Position numbers and translations under genes: made by a program | Shown: positions 1 to 5,537 of the stretch, one piece after another | Position numbering within the stretch: position 1 is the stretch's first letter | How the letters are laid out: every line of letters starts with the position of its first letter | Source of the DNA: Verrucomicrobiia bacterium | GTDB lineage: Bacteria; Verrucomicrobiota; Verrucomicrobiia; Opitutales; Opitutaceae | Direction: 5' to 3' | Assembly (NCBI GenBank): GCA_030424825.1 | Contig: JAUHWE010000094.1 | Location: 1 to 11,064, forward strand | DNA length: 11,064 bases | The notes under the pieces: generated by a model | What the model was told of the DNA's origin: nothing | What the model saw: the letters and a program-made list of their open reading frames with translations, nothing else | Databases searched by the model: none

Positions 1-56
1 AGATGAGGGTGGTGATTGAGATGGGTTTCGTTTTCAATTTTCTGATACATTGGGTA

Positions 57-121
57 GCGGACGATCTCCGAGCGCCCACTGGTTGTGAATTGATATTAAT
101 GGGCGCTCGGAGATCGCCCGC
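57..121. repeat. Palindromic (BIME-like) repeat 1
   Basis: Two 22-base arms at 57-78 and 100-121 are inverted copies of each other with a single mismatch (A61 against the position opposite), separated by a 21-base AT-rich spacer. Each arm can itself fold: the right arm starts GGGCG and ends CGCCC around a CTCGGAGAT core. An inverted pair of short hairpin units with a linker is the architecture of bacterial interspersed mosaic elements built from REP units. The arms are GC-rich while the surroundings are AT-rich. No coding function is visible. The REP/BIME label is inference; copy number in the genome would decide it. Confidence 0.75.
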
Positions 122-180
122 TGCCTTTGATTTGTCTCTTATAGACTGTCTAATAAGTTGGATTATATGGATTCTTGTGT

Positions 181-252
181 AGGGGCGCCGCTTGCGGCGA
201 CCGCTCAAGTGGCTATCGCTCTAACCATGCGGTCGCCGCAAGCGGCGCCCCT
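181..252. repeat. Palindromic (BIME-like) repeat 2 downstream of the sulfatase
   Basis: Perfect 24-base inverted arms at 181-204 and 229-252 flank a 24-base spacer. Each arm contains an internal hairpin of the form CGCCGC-TT-GCGGCG. Transcribed from the minus strand it lies 28 bases beyond the sulfatase stop codon, so it could stabilise the 3' end or aid termination, but no T-run follows it. It shares its architecture (paired inverted GC-rich hairpins, spacer just over 20 bases) with the element at 57-121, although the arm sequences differ. I read it as a REP/BIME-type dispersed element. Confidence 0.8.
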
Positions 253-280
253 GCAAATATTTGATCTATTGGACTGTCTC

Positions 281-1780
281 TTAGTCAATTTGGTCAACGA
301 AAGGCGATTTTGTCCGACGCAGCTCTGCGAGCATTTCGCGCTTTAGCTGATTGAGTTTGTTTTGGTATTCTGGGTAAAAGGCGAGGTTGATTAGCTCTTC
401 AGGGTCGGCATCGATATCGTAGAGTTCCTCGACTTCTCCGGGAAGCAGGTTCTTGATGAATTTGTAGTTGTGCTTGCGGTACGAAACCCACCATGGAATA
501 TCGTTACCGTCATCGGTCGACTGGGTAATGTCTCGGGTATCAGAACCATAGGTGCGAGCGGTGTAGGCCATGAGGACGGGGTGATCGCTTTTCGCTTCCG
601 GATTCTGGAGCAGGGGTGTGATATCCCGTCCGTGCATTTCCCACGGGAGCTCGACTTGGGCAAAGCTAAAGAGCGTGGGTACTAGATCCTGCCCACCCAC
701 GGGCGTGGTACAGACTTTCCCTTCAGGAATACGTCCTGGAAACGAGATGACTAATGGGCTCGAGATATTCGCGTCGTAGGGAGCTATCTTATGCTGGAAG
801 CCATGCTGGCCCCAGGCAAAGCCTTGGTCGGAGGTGAATACTATCAGCGTATTTTCAAATTGCCCTGTTTCTTTAAGCGTTTCGATGAGCTGGCCGACGG
901 ATTCGTCTAGGCTCATTACAGTCTCCTGATAGCGACGGGAGCTTTCTTGAAACTCGCCACCTTTCGGGGGCCGTTGAGTGTAATATTTACCGTCATCGGC
1001 GAGCTTCCATGCCTTGCGCTTTTTGACATACTGAGGCTTGCCTGGTCGAGGTCCGTGGAAATCGGGTGGAAAGGGAATCTCTATCGACTCGTCTATTGTT
1101 CCTTCATGACGGGGAGCGGGTGTGAATGGCCCATGGCTTCCGGCATAGCACAGCCAAAGCAACCAGGGCTTGTTTGCGTCTCTGCCTTCACCCTTGAGAT
1201 AGTCTTTCGCCCACTTCGTGTAGTTGGTGGTTGAATATCCTTTGGTCATCTGTGCCTCGCCGCCGTTGATGGAAATAAGCTGGTCATCGTAGTAGTTGCC
1301 CGAGTTTTGGGGGAATCTAGGGCGATTCCATACGATTTGGTAGTCCCAGTCTCTTCCGTAACCCGCATCGATACCTGTATGCCATTTCCCGATATGGGCG
1401 GTCGTGTATCCGGCCTCTTTGAATGAACGCATCCAGAAGGGAGTCTTTTCCGGGTCGTACACGCTCCGAGGGTAGGCGCCTTCCATGCGCATTGATTCAA
1501 CACCGTACTGAAGTTTGCCGGTGAGAAAAGTAGCTCGTGCAGGCATGCACCAGGTGCCATTGTAGGCGTGTTTGAATCGAACGCCGCTAGCTGCGAGGCG
1601 ATCGATATTTGGCGTATCGACCCATTGAAAAGAACGCTCGTAACTACTGACAGTCCGGTCGGATTGATCGTCGGTATAGATGAATAGAATATTGGGGCGT
1701 TCTGCCGAAACCGTGGCCAATGCCGTTAGGATGGCAGAAAACGCGATTGTTTGACGGATCATAAGTTGGGTAGAATTCAT
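281..1780 (-). CDS. Secreted S1-family sulfatase (formylglycine-dependent)
   Basis: A 499-residue arylsulfatase-type hydrolase that should cleave sulfate esters outside the cytoplasm. Residues 1 to about 26 form a signal peptide (basic start, hydrophobic core, cleavage near VSA-ER). The mature protein opens with the family metal-site segment NILFIYTDDQ (Asp37, Asp38). The catalytic signature C-M-P-A-R is at 78-82, so Cys78 should be converted to formylglycine. Further active-site elements are GKWH (131-134), the His215 region (GSHGPF) and the second metal motif SDQG (317-320). Length and domain order are normal and the gene looks intact. The substrate cannot be read from sequence; a carbohydrate sulfate is likely given the neighbours. 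It lies 21 bases downstream of the permease gene on the same strand, suggesting co-transcription. The ATG at 1780 gives the fuller signal peptide; Met7 (1762) is an alternative. No Shine-Dalgarno sequence is seen. Activity needs a maturation enzyme encoded elsewhere. Confidence 0.93.
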   Translation of the reverse strand: MNSTQLMIRQTIAFSAILTALATVSAERPNILFIYTDDQSDRTVSSYERSFQWVDTPNIDRLAASGVRFKHAYNGTWCMPARATFLTGKLQYGVESMRMEGAYPRSVYDPEKTPFWMRSFKEAGYTTAHIGKWHTGIDAGYGRDWDYQIVWNRPRFPQNSGNYYDDQLISINGGEAQMTKGYSTTNYTKWAKDYLKGEGRDANKPWLLWLCYAGSHGPFTPAPRHEGTIDESIEIPFPPDFHGPRPGKPQYVKKRKAWKLADDGKYYTQRPPKGGEFQESSRRYQETVMSLDESVGQLIETLKETGQFENTLIVFTSDQGFAWGQHGFQHKIAPYDANISSPLVISFPGRIPEGKVCTTPVGGQDLVPTLFSFAQVELPWEMHGRDITPLLQNPEAKSDHPVLMAYTARTYGSDTRDITQSTDDGNDIPWWVSYRKHNYKFIKNLLPGEVEELYDIDADPEELINLAFYPEYQNKLNQLKREMLAELRRTKSPFVDQID

Positions 1781-1801
1781 TGGTAAGTCTGTGGCGGGTG
1801 T

Positions 1802-3463
1802 TTATACGAGAGGCAGAAAGCGGGCGCCTAGCATGCAGATAATCAAACCCGTAGTGCCCATGATGATACCCATAATCGTATTGGTCTTAAGCATCTCCTT
1901 CTCTGTGAGTCCACTCATTCTGGAAATCACCCAAAATCCAGAGTCGTTCATCCAGCTTATCGGCTTGGAGCCGCAGCCGATCGCCAAGGCAATGTAGAGC
2001 GGATGGTAAGTGAATTCCTGAGCGGCAATGATGGGTGAGATGATTCCTATGGCGGTGATCATCGCTACGGTCGCAGATCCTTGTGCGGTTCGAATGACCA
2101 TGCAGATAAAGAAGCTAAGGGGAATGAGGCTCGATTGAGCGGCTGGCATCATGTCCTGGATGGTGAAGGCGATTCCCGTTTGCCGCAATACGTGACCGAA
2201 TGTACCGCCCGCTGCCGTGATTAGGATGATGATTCCTCCGCTTGAAAGAGCAGACTGAATGAGGTCTTTAATGGGTTTCTTGGATGTATTAGATTTTAGA
2301 AGCAGTCCCATTCCGCAGATTGCGGCGATTGTCATAGCAATATTTTTGTCCCCTAGTACTCGCATGATCGAGTTGATTGACTGGAGGGCTTCGGAAGGGT
2401 TCGACGAAGAGGAAGCCATCAGGGAGATCGCCGTGGCGCCACCCATTAGCAACACGGGTAGGAGAATCGGAAGAAGCGACGGTCCGAGTCCCGGCAGTTC
2501 CGACTCGTCCCGGTTGGCGATTAACTCAAGCTCACGGTCCGTAAGCTCCTCCGAGGCCCGTAGCGGAATTTCCCAGCGACTGTTGGCATAGACGGCCCAA
2601 ATATATCCAGAGCTGACCGTAAAAAGCCCTACGATGATCCCGCCAATCATCATCAAGCCAATGTCGATTCCCATTTCCGCTGCGACAAATAAAGGGCCCG
2701 GAGTAGGAGGCACAAGGGAGTGGGCCATCGTTCCTCCGGCAATGATGGTCAAAACGTAGAGGAGGTAGTTCTTGCCCGTTTTTACGCGCATTGCTTTGCC
2801 GAGAGGTATCAAAAGGTAGAATACGGTATCAAAAAACACGGGAATTCCGAGCGTGAATCCACTTCCGATAAACGCGAATGGCATGCGTTTTTCCCCTACG
2901 GCTTTGGCAATGCTGGAGACGATTCGTTCCGCTCCGCCACTGTCCATTAGACATTTCCCGATAATGGAGGCCATCGCGATCAGCAGCGCGATTTTGGTCA
3001 TGGTACTGCCGAGCCCCTCGGCGATTCGCACACCCCAGTTTTTCTTGGATTCTTTAAGGGCTGCTTCGAGTTGGGTGGAGTGAACAATCCCGTCTCGCGG
3101 TAGAATCGAAATGCTGGAGTTGAGAAGCTCTATTTGTACCGGAACGCCTTTCGCGACTCCTTCAGTAGGGGCCAGTTTTAGATTGGCCTGGGCGACGGAT
3201 CTCCAAAGTCCTTTCTCGTTGACTCTTAGAATGTCGACTCTTCCTTCAATCGGCTTTTTGTCCAAAATAATATTGTCCTCGTAAACGGACTCTACTCCTA
3301 CTATGTAGCTATTTAGTGAATACTGAAGAACCTTCTCCGGTGACGTGAGGATGCTGACCGAAAACGCAGCGAAGATTAGGGCAAGAAAGGCATGCATCCT
3401 GAAAGCGAGTATTCCGCTTATGACGATTGCCATTCCAATGAGGCTGATGATGAGGGGGTTCAT
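1802..3463 (-). CDS. GntP-family (gluconate:H+ symporter type) permease with N-terminal insert
   Basis: A 553-residue multi-pass inner-membrane transporter. Family hallmarks are clear: GIPVFFDTVFYLLIPLG (206-222), the HSLVPPTPGP segment (248-257), RTAQGSATVA (458-467) and GCGSKPISWMNDSGFW (496-511). GntP members import gluconate, related sugar acids and other small hydroxy acids with protons. It is about 100 residues longer than the usual 440-450. Two helices (about 3-20 and 24-41) are followed by a polar, probably beta-rich stretch (about 42-145), and only then does the core resume at GLGSTMTKIALLIAM. The positive loop between the first helices suggests that the insert is periplasmic (inference). 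The gene is the first of a likely two-gene operon with the sulfatase. No Shine-Dalgarno is visible; ATG at 3463 is kept because it gives a complete first helix. The substrate is unknown. Confidence 0.9.
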   Translation of the reverse strand: MNPLIISLIGMAIVISGILAFRMHAFLALIFAAFSVSILTSPEKVLQYSLNSYIVGVESVYEDNIILDKKPIEGRVDILRVNEKGLWRSVAQANLKLAPTEGVAKGVPVQIELLNSSISILPRDGIVHSTQLEAALKESKKNWGVRIAEGLGSTMTKIALLIAMASIIGKCLMDSGGAERIVSSIAKAVGEKRMPFAFIGSGFTLGIPVFFDTVFYLLIPLGKAMRVKTGKNYLLYVLTIIAGGTMAHSLVPPTPGPLFVAAEMGIDIGLMMIGGIIVGLFTVSSGYIWAVYANSRWEIPLRASEELTDRELELIANRDESELPGLGPSLLPILLPVLLMGGATAISLMASSSSNPSEALQSINSIMRVLGDKNIAMTIAAICGMGLLLKSNTSKKPIKDLIQSALSSGGIIILITAAGGTFGHVLRQTGIAFTIQDMMPAAQSSLIPLSFFICMVIRTAQGSATVAMITAIGIISPIIAAQEFTYHPLYIALAIGCGSKPISWMNDSGFWVISRMSGLTEKEMLKTNTIMGIIMGTTGLIICMLGARFLPLV

Positions 3464-3785
3464 GAATAGAGGGTAGACTAGCTTTGGGAGGTCGCTTGCC
3501 GCGTTTAGAATCTGCGAAACAGGAGGCTCTCTTCATTTTAAAGGAATGTCGAGCGCGAGTTGAGTCATTCAGGAGAATGAAGGTAGCTTGAAGTGTTCAC
3601 GACCCAATCCTGTGGGGAGGAACAAGGATATTATCTAAGCGAAAGGACTATTCTGATCTAGGGGCGGGTCGTTCGAATTTTTTCTTGGCTAATCTGCTGG
3701 CATGTCCTAGGGGTTTCGGTCAATCATGAGTAACAAGTTCGTGGGTACTTGGGACCTTGTAATCTCCCACAATAGGCATAGAATT
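3464..3785. promoter_or_regulatory. Divergent intergenic region between permease and glycine-zipper gene
   Basis: About 320 bases without a supported gene. It must contain the minus-strand promoter for the permease-sulfatase unit and the plus-strand promoter for the gene at 3786, but I could not identify convincing -35/-10 pairs. A small perfect hairpin, TCATTC-AGGA-GAATGA, sits at 3565-3580 and could be an operator half-site pair or chance. An in-frame ATG at 3726 extends the downstream frame by 20 polar residues but would bury its signal peptide, so I treat 3726-3785 as leader. Confidence 0.5.
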
Positions 3786-4382
3786 ATGAAAAACTTCACC
3801 CGTCTCGTCCTTGCGCTTTTTGCCGTTGTTGTTTCTAGCCAGTTTCTTCAGGCCGCTTCGATGGCAGATGTGGCCAAAGCGCAGGTAGTCATCAACAAGA
3901 TCAATAAGGTCGTAGAAAAGTATCGCGAAATGACGATCGACTTGGAGGCCCCCAAGTCGCTCGAGGGTGGCCAAGGCAAGTTCATGGTTCCGTTTACAGA
4001 TGACCGGGACTTGACTGCCTGGGCGAGCAAAGCCTTGGAGGCTCAGGCGGGTGCCGCTGTAGGAGAAAAAGCCGGCTCGGCAGTCGGTAAAGCCTTGGGC
4101 GCGAAGGTGCCATTGGGTGGACTTATGGGTGCTTCCGCTAAGAAAAAGGGTAAGAAAGTGGGCACTGCGGTCGCTCTAGGAGGAATGCCCTTTATCAAGG
4201 AAACGACAGATCAGTCGCTTAACAATGTGGATGACTATATCGTATTTCTGCATGTTGTACATGGAGCGAATCCTAACTATCAGAGCGGCTTGGCCTCGGC
4301 GATGGCCCTTCATCCGGAGATGGAAGGCCGCATCGACTTCGCCATCAAGAACGCCTATAAAAAGGCGGCGAAGAGGAAGTAG
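3786..4382 (+). CDS. Secreted small protein with a glycine zipper, function unknown
   Basis: A 198-residue protein that I cannot assign to a named family. Residues 1 to about 24 are a typical signal peptide (MKNF, basic R6, hydrophobic core, cleavage near LQAA-S). A helical, charged section follows (about 26-60, with KINKVVEKYREM). Then comes a regular glycine zipper with glycines at 89, 93, 97, 101 and 105, exactly every fourth residue. A lysine-rich turn (119-124) follows, with another Gly/Ala segment to about 134. The C-terminal third (135-198) is mixed and ends in a basic tail (KKAAKRK). Such zippers pack helices in membranes or oligomers, so an envelope-associated or self-assembling role is possible but unproven. 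The start at 3786 is chosen because it places the signal peptide at the N-terminus; the upstream ATG at 3726 adds 20 residues with no signal character. It stands alone between divergent and co-directional neighbours, 120 bases before the ThuA gene. Confidence 0.8.
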   Translation: MKNFTRLVLALFAVVVSSQFLQAASMADVAKAQVVINKINKVVEKYREMTIDLEAPKSLEGGQGKFMVPFTDDRDLTAWASKALEAQAGAAVGEKAGSAVGKALGAKVPLGGLMGASAKKKGKKVGTAVALGGMPFIKETTDQSLNNVDDYIVFLHVVHGANPNYQSGLASAMALHPEMEGRIDFAIKNAYKKAAKRK

Positions 4383-4383
4383 A

Positions 4384-4413
4384 TACGCGATTGCGTAAAT
4401 TTTGTTTCGCAAT
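4384..4413 (+). terminator. Possible weak terminator after the glycine-zipper gene
   Basis: Starting just after the stop codon, two mutually exclusive hairpins are possible: TACGC-GATT-GCGTA (4384-4397), followed by AATTTTGTTT, and ATTGCG/CGCAAT (4390-4395 with 4408-4413). The first, with its T-rich tail, resembles a weak intrinsic terminator. The stem is only 5 bp, so confidence is low. Confidence 0.3.
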
Positions 4414-4462
4414 AGTCCTTCGTAGGCTCTTGGCTTTTGTGTTCGTTTGATATGCTCTCAGT

Positions 4463-4490
4463 TTGTAAGCGTGTTGCCATTAGCTATCCT
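4463..4490 (+). promoter_or_regulatory. Candidate sigma70-type promoter for the ThuA gene
   Basis: TTGTAA (4463-4468) and TATCCT (4485-4490) are separated by 16 bases in an AT-rich stretch directly ahead of the coding region. Transcription would start only a few bases before the ATG at 4503, giving a nearly leaderless message, or a short leader if the in-frame ATG at 4515 is used. This is a by-eye match only. Confidence 0.25.
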
Positions 4491-4502
4491 ATTTTTTAAA
4501 TC

Positions 4503-5513
4503 ATGAATCGATCGATGTCGAAAGGGTTACTTTTTCTATTATTGGCTGCCGTGGGGCCCTTTTGGGTTCTACAAGGGCAGGTTCCTCAACCAACCATTTG
4601 GCAGCAAAGGGCCAAAGAGCGGTTTACGAGGCTAACTTCCACAATGAAGATGGAGATCAGCCAATCCCAGCCTCAGGAATCTGGGCTCAAGAAAAAGAAG
4701 CTGAAAAAGCCCAAGCGTATTCTGGTGTTTTGGCGGTGCGAAACGTTTATCCATACGTCCATTCCATCAGCAAACTTTGCGCTGCAAGAGATGGCTCGAA
4801 AGACAAGGGCGTTTTCAGTTGAGCTGGCGGACGAGTACTCCGTATTCAACAAGAAAAACCTGAAAGAGTATGATGCGATTCTGTTTAACAATACGACGAG
4901 TCTCAAATTCGAGAACGAACAGCAGCAAGAAGCCGTTTTAAATTTTGTTCGAGGTGGCAAAGGCATAATCGGGATTCACGGGGCGAGCGATAACTTCTAC
5001 GAATGGGAAGCAGGTGCGGCATTAGTCGGAGGCCAATTCAACGGTCATCCGTGGACCGCCAACGGAACTTGGGCTTTCAAGCTCGACGATCCGACTCACT
5101 CTCTCAATGCCGCCTTTAAAGGTAAGGGATTCTGGCATTCGGACGAGATATACCAGTACAAGCCATCCAGCTATCAAGGCGAAGAGAATCTCCGCGTTTT
5201 GGTCAGTCTCGACATGTCTAAGGAGGAAGTGATGGAGCCTCTGGGCTTAGAGAAGTTTGAGAAGTTCAACAAGGAATATGGACCTGGTTCAAGAGAGGTG
5301 CCCGTTAGCTGGATACGGGAATTTGGAAAAGGTCGACTGTTCTATACGAATTTTGGTCATAGGGAAGACACGTACAAGAATCAGGCAATTATGCGGCATC
5401 TTTACGACGGGATTCTGTACGCGTTGGGATACACCAATGCCGACGCGACTCCTTCGGCGAAGCTCCCTCCCATGGCAGCGGCCTTAGCGCCTGAGAAAAG
5501 CGTAGCGAAGTAG
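4503..5513 (+). CDS. Secreted ThuA-domain protein (trehalose-utilisation-like)
   Basis: A 336-residue protein with an N-terminal signal sequence (hydrophobic core about 8-22). A lysine-rich linker follows (63-72, KKKKLKKPKR), then one ThuA domain from about 72 to 308. ThuA domains have a class I glutamine-amidotransferase-like fold and occur in sugar utilisation loci; their chemistry is poorly defined. Recognisable blocks are ILVFWRCETFIH (73-84), KGIIGIHGASDNFYEW (153-168), GGQFNGHPW (176-184), WHSDEIYQYK (211-220) and GRLFYTNFGHRED (277-289). The last 25 residues are Ala/Pro-rich and probably disordered. In PVC-group bacteria such proteins commonly sit near the cytochrome/propeller lipoproteins, as here, where the two genes converge. 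A role on a periplasmic sugar derivative is inferred. The start is ATG 4503 or ATG 4515; both keep the signal peptide and neither has a Shine-Dalgarno sequence. Confidence 0.9.
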   Translation: MNRSMSKGLLFLLLAAVGPFWVLQGQVPQPTIWQQRAKERFTRLTSTMKMEISQSQPQESGLKKKKLKKPKRILVFWRCETFIHTSIPSANFALQEMARKTRAFSVELADEYSVFNKKNLKEYDAILFNNTTSLKFENEQQQEAVLNFVRGGKGIIGIHGASDNFYEWEAGAALVGGQFNGHPWTANGTWAFKLDDPTHSLNAAFKGKGFWHSDEIYQYKPSSYQGEENLRVLVSLDMSKEEVMEPLGLEKFEKFNKEYGPGSREVPVSWIREFGKGRLFYTNFGHREDTYKNQAIMRHLYDGILYALGYTNADATPSAKLPPMAAALAPEKSVAK

Positions 5514-5537
5514 TTGCTGAATACGCGGAAAGATTTT

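Noticed and set aside
133..143. TGTCTCTTATA matches part of the Tn5 mosaic-end sequence, hinting at a transposon end or a sequencing-adapter remnant.
   Set aside because: Only 11 bases match and the sequence then diverges; flanking sequence looks native, and no transposase or remaining adapter sequence is present.
158..346. Open frame of 62 codons on the plus strand.
   Set aside because: It runs through both arms of the palindrome at 181-252 and into the sulfatase 3' end in antisense; the translation has no family features.
947..1234. A 95-codon plus-strand frame inside the sulfatase gene.
   Set aside because: Antisense shadow of the intact sulfatase; no motif, no ribosome-binding site.
3692..3715. 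TGGCATG followed by downstream bases as a possible sigma54 (-24/-12) promoter.
   Set aside because: The required GC-containing -12 element at the right spacing is absent (the sequence continues TCCTAGGGG).
3726..3785. Upstream in-frame ATG that would lengthen the glycine-zipper protein by 20 residues.
   Set aside because: The extension is polar and would place the clear signal peptide internally; ATG 3786 gives a normal exported-protein N-terminus.
5514..5537. A terminator between the convergent ThuA and cytochrome lipoprotein genes.
   Set aside because: Only 24 bases separate the stops and no stem with a T-run is visible there; termination must lie inside the opposing genes or be factor-dependent.
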